A stretch of DNA of 5,671 nt from Planctomycetota bacterium (GTDB lineage: Bacteria; Planctomycetota; MHYJ01; JACPRB01): positions 1-5,671 of the forward strand of contig JAHFOZ010000352.1 of the NCBI GenBank assembly GCA_023261405.1, read 5' to 3'. A model generated the notes under the pieces. The model had not been told where the DNA came from, did not search any database, and saw only the letters and a list, made by a program, of their open reading frames with translations. Positions within the stretch are counted from its first letter, which is position 1; each line of letters starts with the position of its first letter. The position numbers and the translations under genes were made by a program. Below are positions 1 through 5,671 of this stretch, one piece after another.

Positions 1-259
1 TGTTCAGGTCCTTCCCGCCGTCGATATACTGGAGCTCCTTCCCGTCGAGGGAGTAGACGCAGATCCCCCCGTTCTTGTCGTCGCCGATGACGGTGCTCAG
101 CGCGGGATCGGAAGGGTGGACCCAGATCGCCGGGTCGTCCGCCGAATCGCCGGCATGGTGGATGGGGTCGGTCTCGACGGTCGCCGTCACGCGCACCGCT
201 TCTTGAGGCGCCACGGCCCCGCACGCGGCCAGGACGGCAAGCAGGAGGCCGCGACTCAT
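1..259 (-). CDS. Beta-propeller phytase (3-phytase-like), N-terminal part, lipoprotein
   Basis: The visible 86 codons begin at ATG 259 and run off the left edge, so the C-terminal part is missing. Residues 3-12 are a short hydrophobic stretch ending in a lipobox, L-A-A-C13, so I infer a lipid-anchored exported protein. From about residue 22 it follows the start of the Bacillus-type beta-propeller phytases: VTATVETDP (24-32), HHAGDSADDPAIWVHP (34-49), then a D-K-N-G-G turn and VYSLDGKELQY (68-78). In that family the DDPAIW segment lies near the calcium-binding active site. These enzymes remove phosphate from phytate or related phosphate esters in a calcium-dependent reaction. The start codon overlaps the sulfatase stop (ATGA), which supports this start and implies translational coupling. 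The substrate is not shown by the sequence. Family recognition is firm, though only the first blade or so can be seen. Confidence 0.88.
   Translation of the reverse strand, partial: MSRGLLLAVLAACGAVAPQEAVRVTATVETDPIHHAGDSADDPAIWVHPSDPALSTVIGDDKNGGICVYSLDGKELQYIDGGKDLN
256..259 (-). promoter_or_regulatory. ATGA stop/start overlap between sulfatase and phytase
   Basis: The sulfatase ends in TGA (258-256) and the phytase begins with ATG (259-257), sharing a four-base ATGA. Only a weak purine run (GAAG, within 265-275) precedes the ATG. Reinitiation by ribosomes that finish the sulfatase is therefore the likely way the phytase is translated. The overlap is seen directly; the coupling is inferred. 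Confidence 0.7.
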
Positions 260-1734
260 CGGATCTTCGCGTCCGGGAGCTCGGTCTTGATGCCCTCGTC
301 GACCGGCATGAGGTCGGTCCCGCGCGTCACGGCGTTCCGGACTTTCTGCAGCTCCAGGCGCAGCTCGCTGAGCTTCCACGAGATCCTTGGATCGAAGATG
401 AGGTTCCGCATCTCGAGCGGATCGTCCTTCAGGTTGTAGAGTTCCTCCTTGTGGCGGTCGCCGGTCCCGTCCCCGTGGGGATAGCGGATGTACTTCCAGT
501 CGTCGGTGCGGACGCCGCGGACGTTCGGCGTGTAGGGGAACTGCTTCTCGTAGTTGTACTCGTAGTACCACGAGGTCCGCCAGCCACGCGCGTCCCCCCG
601 CAGGAGGCGGACCCACGAGGCGCCGTGGATCCCGTGCAGCGGCTTCGCGCCGCACACCTCGAGGATCGAGGGGGCGAGGTCGATGTTGAGGACCATCTCC
701 TGGACGACCCGGCCCTGCGGGACGAGCTTCGGATAGCGGACCAGGAGCGGCACGCGGATGCTGGCCTCATGCATCGTGCGCTTGTCCATCATCCCGTGTT
801 CGCCCAGGAAGAAGCCGTTGTCGGAGACGAAGACCAGGAGCGTGTCGTCGAGCTGCCCCGACTCGCGCAGCGCCTCGGTGACGCGCCCCACGGAGTCATC
901 CACCGAGCGGATCGTGGCGAAGTAGGCGCGGAGGAAGCGCGCGAAGTCCTTCTCTCCCTCGGGGCTGGGATCGGGGGAGCGCTCGCGGGCCCCGAAGAGC
1001 GGGCCGTAGATGCCATGCCACGTGGACTTCCGGTCCTCCACCCACTTGGGCTTCCCCTGGAGCGCCGAGGCGCTGGCCGGGTACCGGATGTCGACGTCAT
1101 CGAAGCTCCCCGCGTACTTCGGCTCCGGGGTGTTCGGCGAGTGCGGCGCCTTGTGCCCCAGCATGAGGAGGAAGGGCTTCTCCCGGGGCCGCTTGATCCA
1201 CTCCACCGCGTGGTCCGTGACCACCTCCGTGTAGTAACCCTTGAGCAGCTTCCGGTCGCCGTTCACGTTGAACGTGGTGTCGAAGTAGGTCCCCTGGCCC
1301 TTGTGGCTCATCCAGTAGTCGAAGCCGGGGCGCTTCTCGTCCGTATCCTCCCCCATATGCCACTTGCCGATGTAGCCGGTCTCGTAGCCCTCCTCCTGGA
1401 GGCGCCGCGGATAGCCTGCCAGGTCGGCCGGGTAGTCCGTGAAGTTGTTCACGATCCTGTGCGTGCTCGCGTAGAGCCCGCTCAGGAGCGACGCCCGGCT
1501 CGGCGAGCAGAGCGACGTGGTCACGAACATGTTGGCGAAGCGCGCGCCCTCCGCGGCGATCCGGTCGATGTTCGGCGTCCGGAGGAACGGGTGGCCAGCG
1601 CAGCTCATGGCATCCCAGCGCTGGTCGTCCGTGAGGATGACGACCACGTTCGGCCGCCGGGCCGGGGCCTCCCGGGACGGACCGCAGGCCTGGAGGAGCG
1701 TCGCGAGGAGCGCCAGGGCGATCAAGCTGCGCAC
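256..1734 (-). CDS. S1-family sulfatase, predicted lipoprotein
   Basis: This 492-residue type I sulfatase hydrolyses sulfate esters, probably on carbohydrates, at the cell surface or in the periplasm. A hydrophobic leader (residues 3-16) ends in the lipobox L-Q-A-C17. The catalytic domain starts at RPNVVVILTDDQ, with metal-binding D36 and D37. The signature C-S-P-S-R lies at 76-80; C76 is the residue expected to be converted to formylglycine. Further active-site motifs are GKWHMG (123-128), GHKAPH (193-198), SDNG (304-307) and K318. The C-terminal subdomain has the usual RTDDWKYIRY and ELYNLKDDP-EMRNL segments (about 409-445). All key residues are present and the length is normal. The start is GTG 1734, chosen because AGGGAGG lies 5 bases upstream and the leader begins there. 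It follows the selenoperoxiredoxin after 30 bases. It resembles enzymes often annotated as N-acetylglucosamine-6-sulfatase or arylsulfatase, but the substrate cannot be told from the sequence. Confidence 0.95.
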   Translation of the reverse strand: MRSLIALALLATLLQACGPSREAPARRPNVVVILTDDQRWDAMSCAGHPFLRTPNIDRIAAEGARFANMFVTTSLCSPSRASLLSGLYASTHRIVNNFTDYPADLAGYPRRLQEEGYETGYIGKWHMGEDTDEKRPGFDYWMSHKGQGTYFDTTFNVNGDRKLLKGYYTEVVTDHAVEWIKRPREKPFLLMLGHKAPHSPNTPEPKYAGSFDDVDIRYPASASALQGKPKWVEDRKSTWHGIYGPLFGARERSPDPSPEGEKDFARFLRAYFATIRSVDDSVGRVTEALRESGQLDDTLLVFVSDNGFFLGEHGMMDKRTMHEASIRVPLLVRYPKLVPQGRVVQEMVLNIDLAPSILEVCGAKPLHGIHGASWVRLLRGDARGWRTSWYYEYNYEKQFPYTPNVRGVRTDDWKYIRYPHGDGTGDRHKEELYNLKDDPLEMRNLIFDPRISWKLSELRLELQKVRNAVTRGTDLMPVDEGIKTELPDAKIR

Positions 1735-1739
1735 GGGGG

Positions 1740-1746
1740 CCTCCCT
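1740..1746 (-). promoter_or_regulatory. Ribosome binding site of the sulfatase
   Basis: AGGGAGG on the minus strand lies 5 bases before GTG 1734. It supports a GTG start for the sulfatase, as no in-frame ATG is available near the start of the signal peptide. Confidence 0.65.
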
Positions 1747-1764
1747 GCTAGAGAACGATGAGAA

Positions 1765-2331
1765 TCATATCCCCCGGTGAAGCCAGTGCAACACCTGCCC
1801 CGCATCCTCGTCGGGAGGAAAGACCGGGTAGAAGACTTTGGCGACCCGGCCACCCTCGACGACCAGGCTGAGACGCTTCAAGAGGCGGACACCCCCGAAA
1901 GCAAAGGTCGGGAGCGCCAGGGCTTGCGCCAGCACGAGGTCCGGGTCGCTCAGCACCTCGTAGGGGAGGCGGATCCTCTCCGCCAGTTCCTTCTGGTAGG
2001 CGGAATCCTGGCCGCTCACGCCGTACACGCGGACCCCGAGTTCCACGAACCCCGCGCTGCGGTCGCGATACCCGCAGCAGTGGGGCGTTCAGCCCCGGGC
2101 CCCCGGGACCTCGTCCCAGCCTTCCGGCACCGCCTCGCCCGGCCGGCCCGTGCGGGGGTAGAAGAAGAAGACGGCCCGGCCCCTGGACGCCTCCGCCACG
2201 TCGATCTGCCGGTCGCGGGTGGACCAGAGCATGACCCGCGGCATGCGGAGGCCGGGAAGATGAAGCGCGGCCCCGTCGTCCTTCGGGACGGGCAGACCTG
2301 CCGGCAGAGGGAAGAGCTCGGGGCCGCTCAC
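1765..2331 (-). CDS. Selenocysteine-containing peroxiredoxin (PrxQ/BCP type), TGA at 2091-2089 read as Sec81
   Basis: This is a thiol/selenol peroxidase of the AhpC/TSA superfamily, expected to reduce hydroperoxides in the cytoplasm, as no signal peptide is seen. From GTG 2331 the frame gives 188 residues, a normal length for this family. The order is LPVP-DDGA (13-21), HLPGLRMP (24-31), beta strand AVFFFYP (53-59), TGRPGEAVPEGWDEVPGARG (61-80), then TGA at codon 81, then TPHCCGYRD (82-90). The later part has VYGVSGQD (102-109), VLSDPDL (126-132), LPTF (140-143), KRLSLVVEGGRV (152-163, R153 probably the active-site arginine) and VFYPVFPPD (166-174). Relatives carry cysteine at position 81 (GARGCTP), the peroxidatic residue; C86 fits the resolving position (C-x4-C). 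Both halves are in one frame and read as one protein apart from the TGA. GTG 2331 lies 5 bases after the DUF1501 stop with only a weak ribosome site, so coupling is likely. The next start, ATG 2244, would remove conserved residues. The alternative is a cysteine-codon nonsense mutation or base error. Confidence 0.88.
2045..2088 (-). promoter_or_regulatory. Predicted bacterial SECIS hairpin
   Basis: Immediately after the UGA the transcript can form a stem-loop. The upper stem pairs GCUGCGG (2078-2072) with CCGCAGC (2062-2056), seven pairs. The apical loop is GUAUCGCGA (2071-2063). A lower stem pairs CCCC (2085-2082) with GGGG (2053-2050), separated by a small ACU/GC internal loop. A base of ACG (2088-2086) can pair with CGU (2047-2045) across a UU bulge. 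Known bacterial SECIS rules ask for a loop of 3-14 nt, a G in its first two positions and 16-37 nt between UGA and loop. Here the loop is 9 nt, starts with G and begins after 17 nt. Folding was done by eye, and high G+C makes hairpins common, so a structure calculation would help. Confidence 0.75.
2089..2091 (-). other. In-frame TGA, predicted selenocysteine codon
   Basis: The TGA sits between GARG and TPHCC, exactly where homologous peroxiredoxins have the peroxidatic cysteine. TGC or TGT differs from TGA by one base, and the reading frame on both sides stays open and conserved. The same gene terminates at a second TGA (1767-1765), so decoding as Sec must depend on local context, supplied by the hairpin just downstream. 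Confidence 0.85.
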
Positions 2332-2336
2332 CCTGT

Positions 2337-3638
2337 CTAGAACAGCTCCATGATCGGCGTCCCCTTGTCGGCGACCTTGAAGGGCCGGCCCGACGGGGAG
2401 TGGACCGGGAAGCCCAGGGGCAGGCCGATCGCGTGGGCGATCGTCGCGTTGAAGTCGGGCACCGTCACGGGCTTCTCGGCGACCTCGCGGCCCTCCTTGT
2501 CGGTCTTCCCCCAGGTCTGCCCGCCCTTGATGCCGCCGCCGGCCAGGAGCCCGGAGAAGGCCTTCGGATAGTGGTCGCGGCCCTCCCGCTCCTCCTTGAT
2601 CTCGGGCGTGCGCCCGAACTCGGTCGCCAGGACGACCAGGGTCTCTTCGAGCAGGCCCCGCTTCTGGAGGTCCTCGAGCAGCGTGCCGAGCGCGCGGTCG
2701 AGCACCGGCAGCTTCTTCTCCATGGCCTCGAAGTTCTCGTTGTGGGTATCCCAGCCCCCGAGCTGGACCTCGACGCAGCGGACCTTGTTCTCGACGAGGC
2801 GCCGCGCCAGGAGGACGCCCTGGCCGAAGGGATCCATCCCGTAGGCCTGGCGCATCTCGGTCGGCTCCTTGGTCAGGTCGAAGACCTCGAGGTCCTTCGA
2901 CGACATCAGCCGCACCGCCTGGTCGTACATGTCCGAGTAGCCGCGGACCTCGCGGACATCGTACTTCGCGGCGAACGCGTCGTTCATCTCCTGCGCGCGG
3001 TTCAGGCGCCCGGCGTAGGCCGCCTCGTCCACGCCCGCCGGCCGCTTGCTGTTCTGCAGCCCCGACGTCGGGTTGCCGATGGGCAGCGGGCCGTGCTTCG
3101 GCTCCATGAAGCCCGCGGAGGCCCCGTTGTTCCCGCCTCCGATCGCGACGTGCGCCGGCAGGGTCGCGTTCCGGCTGCCCGCCATGAGCGACATCCACGC
3201 CCCGATGGTCGGGTGCTTGATCGTGCCCCGGAGGATGTAGCTCGTGTGCATGAGGTACTGGCCCTGCTGGTGCGCCCCCTGGTTGGACGTCAGCGAGTTG
3301 ACCACGGCCACGTGGTGCATCTGCCTGGACAGCTTCTCGAAGAGCTTGTTGATGACCACCCCGTCGGCGCTCGTCTTCGCCCCCTCGGTCGGGCCCTGCG
3401 TGGGCGCGCCCGGCTTGAGGTCGAACGTGTCCAGGTGCGTCATCCCCCCCGACATGTAGAGGTAGATGACGTTCTTCGCCTTCGCGCCCGGGCGGATGGG
3501 GACCGACCCGGCGTCCTGCGCGGGGAGTATGCCCTCGAGCAACGGGAGGGCGCCGACCCCCAGCAGGGAGAGCGCCGACGCGGACAGGAAGCCGCGCCGT
3601 GAGACGTCGTCCAGGCCGCCGGCCAGGTTCTTCAACAT
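2337..3638 (-). CDS. DUF1501 family protein with Tat signal
   Basis: This 433-residue exported protein belongs to the DUF1501 family, which has an alkaline-phosphatase/sulfatase-like fold and no firmly established reaction. A twin-arginine motif S-R-R-G-F-L (13-18) is followed by a hydrophobic run (about 19-38), so export of the folded protein through Tat is expected. Family segments in order are NVIYLYMSGGMTHLDTFD (56-73), SNQGAHQQGQYLMHT (118-132), HPTIGAWMS (142-150), QLGGWDTH (292-299), TLVVLATEFGRTP (333-345) and GRDHYP (353-358). The D and H residues in HLDTFD, GGWDTH and GRDHYP are candidate metal ligands by analogy with the superfamily. The start at ATG 3638 is supported by AAGGAG six bases upstream. 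It sits 10 bases after the DUF1549/DUF1553 gene, the usual partner order for this pair, and ends 5 bases before the selenoperoxiredoxin GTG. Length and motifs look intact. Family recognition is secure; function is unknown. Confidence 0.95.
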   Translation of the reverse strand: MLKNLAGGLDDVSRRGFLSASALSLLGVGALPLLEGILPAQDAGSVPIRPGAKAKNVIYLYMSGGMTHLDTFDLKPGAPTQGPTEGAKTSADGVVINKLFEKLSRQMHHVAVVNSLTSNQGAHQQGQYLMHTSYILRGTIKHPTIGAWMSLMAGSRNATLPAHVAIGGGNNGASAGFMEPKHGPLPIGNPTSGLQNSKRPAGVDEAAYAGRLNRAQEMNDAFAAKYDVREVRGYSDMYDQAVRLMSSKDLEVFDLTKEPTEMRQAYGMDPFGQGVLLARRLVENKVRCVEVQLGGWDTHNENFEAMEKKLPVLDRALGTLLEDLQKRGLLEETLVVLATEFGRTPEIKEEREGRDHYPKAFSGLLAGGGIKGGQTWGKTDKEGREVAEKPVTVPDFNATIAHAIGLPLGFPVHSPSGRPFKVADKGTPIMELF

Positions 3639-3644
3639 GACGCT

Positions 3645-3650
3645 CTCCTT
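3645..3650 (-). promoter_or_regulatory. Ribosome binding site of the DUF1501 gene, overlapping the upstream stop
   Basis: AAGGAG lies six bases before ATG 3638 and uses the last two bases of the upstream TAA stop (3651-3649). This strong, well-spaced site fixes the DUF1501 start and ties its translation to the end of the preceding gene. Confidence 0.75.
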
Positions 3651-5671
3651 ATCGGATGAACATGAACTCGTGCGTGTTGACCAGCGTCCAGAGCAGGTCC
3701 CGGATCGCCGCCTCGCCGCGCTTCTGGAGGTCGCCTTCCCAGGCGGCGCGCTCCGGCGTCGACGGGTCGCGGCTCAGGATGCCCCGGAAGATCGCGCGGA
3801 CCTTGTCGGCGGGGGACGAGGCCGCCGCCGCAACCGTCCGGATCGCCGACTTCGCGTTGGGCAGGATCGACTTGTCCACGAAACCGTTGAGCAGCGAGAG
3901 GGCCTGCGGGACGGACGAGTCCCGGTGCGACGCCTCGATCTGCTCCCGGTCGGACTGTCCGAACTCGCGGAGGAAGTGGCCGGGGTTGGCCGGCTGGGAC
4001 AGGTCCGACGCGCGCAGGAGGCCGCCCTTGGTATCGCCGCCCTTCCGGTACATCGCCTTCATGTCGGGCATCTGCAGGGGATCCGAGGCGCCGGCGAGCT
4101 TCTGGATCTCGTCCTTCAGCTTCTTGGCCTCCGCCTCGTCACCCTTCTTCCGGGCGGCCTTCTGGGCCTCCTTCAAATCCGCGACCTTCTTCTCGAGCTC
4201 CGCGTTCGACTTCAGCGCGGCGCGGGACTCCTCGGCCTGCTTCTGCTTGAGCTCGCGGTACTTCGCGGGATCCTTCTGCCGGAGGACCTCGAGCTCGACC
4301 ATGGCCTTCGCCTGCTCGGGGGCGATGTTGGCCAGGCGGTCGTAGGCCGCGTAGACGGGCTCGGCGGCCTCGCCGGGCTTGAGGAGGGTCGCATCCACGT
4401 CGGGAACCACGAGCGTCACCATCGAGTCCCAGAGCTGCTCGGCCGACATCCGCCGGAGGAGCGGGCCGGGGAAGCGGAACGGCCCTTCGTCGGATGAATC
4501 CTTGCGACAAGCCTCCCGCTGGTAGGTCCTCGAGTTCGCGAGCACCCGAAGGTACTGCTTCACGTCGAAGCCCATCCCGACCATGACCGACTCGAGGTGC
4601 TTCAAGAGCTCCGGGTTGGCCGGCTTGGTGCCTTCCTTGAAATTGTCGACGGGCTCCACGACCCCGACCCCGAAGAAGCGCTTCCAGAGCCGGTTCGCGA
4701 TCACGGTCGCGAAGCGCGGGTTCTCGGAGGCCGTCAACCACTTCGCATAGGCCTCCCGCGAATTCACGTCCGCCGCCCGGATCGAGGGCGCCTTCTTTCC
4801 CTTGGGCTCCGCCCCCTTCTTCTCCCTGGGGGCCTCGACCGCCAGCCCCGCATCGTTCCCGAACATGGCCTTGGCCTTCACGGGCTCGTTGGCCTTCGCG
4901 TCCTCGTACTTGTAGTCCTTGGGGAGCCGGTAGAGACCCGTGCCGCTGCCGGAGATGCCGTACTGGAGGGACTGCGTGAGGTTGCCGAAGGCGCGGGACT
5001 CGAGGCTGCGCTCCTTGCCCTTCTCCCCGCGGAAGGTCTCGCCCAGCGCCTTGAGCCGCTGGCCCTCGGGGGAGCGGGGGAACTCGTCGTCCGTGTACCG
5101 GAGCCCGCCCGTGAACGCCACCATCTCGAAGTACTGCTTCTGGGTCCACTTGTCGAAGGGGTGGTTGTGGCACTGGGCGCACTCGAGGCGCGTGCCCAGA
5201 AACAGGGTGATCGTGTTCGACATGTTGTCCTCGGGCATCCCGCGGTCGCGCAGGTAGTAGCCCGTGGCCCCGTGGCCCCGCTTCTGCGCCGGCCCGGAGG
5301 CCGTCAGCAGTTCCCGGACGAAGACGTCCCACGGCTTGTTCGTCGCGAGAGACTCCTTGATGAAGTGGACGTACGGCTCGCCCGACACCTGGTTCAGGCG
5401 GCTCTTCACGCGGAGGAGGTCGGCGAGCCAGTTGAAGAGGTGGCTCGTGTAGGCCGGCGACTCCAGCAGGCGGTCGATGAGCGCCTCCCGGCGGTCGCCC
5501 GTGGACGAGGCCAGGAAGTCCTGGAGTTCCTGCCCGGTGGGGATGCGGCCGGCGAGGTCGAGGTAGATGCGGCGCGCGAAGGAGGCGTCGTCGAGCGGCG
5601 GGTTGGGCTTCAGGCCGTTCGCCGCGAGGTCGGCCTCGACGAGGCGGTCGATCTCGCGCGCGGCCGCCAGG
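3649..5671 (-). CDS. DUF1549/DUF1553 (PSCyt2/PSD1) cytochrome-like protein, 5' partial
   Basis: The frame is open from the right edge to TAA 3651-3649: 674 codons with no start visible, so the N-terminus lies outside. Numbering from the first complete codon (5670), the DUF1549 domain has DDASFARRIYLDLAGRIPT (26-44), then IDRLLESPAY (62-71), and a C-A-Q-C-H motif (164-168, bases 5181-5167) followed by N-HPFDKW. C-x-x-C-H is the covalent haem c attachment pattern, though haem binding by this domain is not proved. DUF1553 follows: SRxAYAKWLTASENPRFATVIANRLW region (about 304-329), RVLANSRTYQRE (375-386), RRMSAEQLWDS (406-416), GHFLREFGQSDR (564-575) and the end NTHEFMFIR. A charged helical insert (about 440-527) divides the DUF1553 domain. 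The protein is expected outside the cytoplasm, often with a PSCyt1 domain upstream in relatives. GTG 5409 is only an internal codon. It is paired with DUF1501 as in planctomycetes; the reaction is unknown. Confidence 0.95.
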   Translation of the reverse strand, partial: LAAAREIDRLVEADLAANGLKPNPPLDDASFARRIYLDLAGRIPTGQELQDFLASSTGDRREALIDRLLESPAYTSHLFNWLADLLRVKSRLNQVSGEPYVHFIKESLATNKPWDVFVRELLTASGPAQKRGHGATGYYLRDRGMPEDNMSNTITLFLGTRLECAQCHNHPFDKWTQKQYFEMVAFTGGLRYTDDEFPRSPEGQRLKALGETFRGEKGKERSLESRAFGNLTQSLQYGISGSGTGLYRLPKDYKYEDAKANEPVKAKAMFGNDAGLAVEAPREKKGAEPKGKKAPSIRAADVNSREAYAKWLTASENPRFATVIANRLWKRFFGVGVVEPVDNFKEGTKPANPELLKHLESVMVGMGFDVKQYLRVLANSRTYQREACRKDSSDEGPFRFPGPLLRRMSAEQLWDSMVTLVVPDVDATLLKPGEAAEPVYAAYDRLANIAPEQAKAMVELEVLRQKDPAKYRELKQKQAEESRAALKSNAELEKKVADLKEAQKAARKKGDEAEAKKLKDEIQKLAGASDPLQMPDMKAMYRKGGDTKGGLLRASDLSQPANPGHFLREFGQSDREQIEASHRDSSVPQALSLLNGFVDKSILPNAKSAIRTVAAAASSPADKVRAIFRGILSRDPSTPERAAWEGDLQKRGEAAIRDLLWTLVNTHEFMFIR

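Noticed and set aside
451..1761. Plus-strand open frame of 436 codons
   Set aside because: It is antisense to the sulfatase, made of Val/Arg/Leu/Ala-rich sequence with no recognisable domain. Long antisense frames are expected at this G+C content.
1765..2046. A separate 93-residue gene starting at GTG 2046
   Set aside because: It begins in the middle of a peroxiredoxin fold, lacks the active-site region and has no ribosome site. The frame continues upstream through TGA 2091-2089 with full family similarity.
2094..2107. Two CCCGGG palindromes just upstream of the Sec codon
   Set aside because: They encode conserved residues (V-P-G-A-R-G) with G/C-ending codons and are probably composition. 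No regulatory role is evident, though they could compete weakly with local folding.
1765..2331. Peroxiredoxin pseudogene caused by a nonsense mutation or sequencing error
   Set aside because: The single TGA falls exactly on the one residue that Sec replaces in this fold, a SECIS-like hairpin follows at the right distance, and no other damage is seen. It cannot be excluded fully without the genome's sel genes.
2089..3198. Minus-strand open frame of 369 codons overlapping the DUF1501 gene
   Set aside because: Its upstream part is an Arg/Gly/Pro-rich out-of-frame shadow of DUF1501. Only the last 80 codons (from 2331) are real, and they belong to the selenoperoxiredoxin.
2400..3602. Plus-strand open frame of 400 codons
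   Set aside because: It is antisense to DUF1501, with biased composition and no motifs. It is a codon-usage shadow.
3466..4497. Plus-strand open frame of 343 codons
   Set aside because: It is antisense to the DUF1501 start and the DUF1553 domain. The Leu/Gly/Arg-rich repeats mirror the charged helical insert on the other strand.

Overview
The window is about two-thirds G+C. It holds five tightly packed genes, all on the minus strand, so transcription runs from high to low coordinates. The first gene has DUF1549/DUF1553 (PSCyt2/PSD1) domains and the second is a DUF1501 protein with a Tat signal. This pair is a hallmark of the Planctomycetota and related PVC bacteria, and it also occurs in some uncultured high-GC phyla. 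A lipoprotein sulfatase in the same run fits that lineage. The assignment is inferred from gene content only.

Layout in order of transcription: (1) 5671-3649, DUF1549/DUF1553 cytochrome-like protein, 5' end outside the window; (2) 3638-2337, DUF1501 protein; (3) 2331-1765, a PrxQ/BCP-type peroxiredoxin whose frame carries an in-frame TGA at 2091-2089; (4) 1734-256, S1-family lipoprotein sulfatase; (5) 259-1, start of a beta-propeller phytase, 3' end outside the window. Gaps are 10, 5 and 30 bases, and the last junction is a 4-base ATGA overlap. No independent promoter or terminator was recognised, and no stretch over 300 bases lacks a gene, so this looks like one operon.

The main discovery is gene 3. 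Read conventionally it splits into two pieces: an N-terminal half hidden at the end of a long spurious frame, and a C-terminal half apparently starting at GTG 2046. Both pieces are in the same frame. The only interruption is a TGA exactly where this family has its peroxidatic cysteine (GARG-x-TP, four residues before the second cysteine). Directly downstream the RNA can fold into a hairpin with a 9-nt apical loop that starts with G, 17 nt after the UGA. This matches the known rules for a bacterial selenocysteine insertion element. I read the gene as an intact selenoperoxiredoxin of 188 residues with Sec81. The same gene ends at an ordinary TGA with no comparable hairpin examined there, and the sulfatase also ends in TGA, so general reassignment of UGA is unlikely.

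A possible shared role is scavenging sulfate and phosphate from organic esters at the cell surface (sulfatase, phytase), alongside a poorly understood exported redox-type pair (DUF1549/1553 and DUF1501) and a cytoplasmic peroxide-removing selenoenzyme. That functional link is inference from co-orientation and spacing only.
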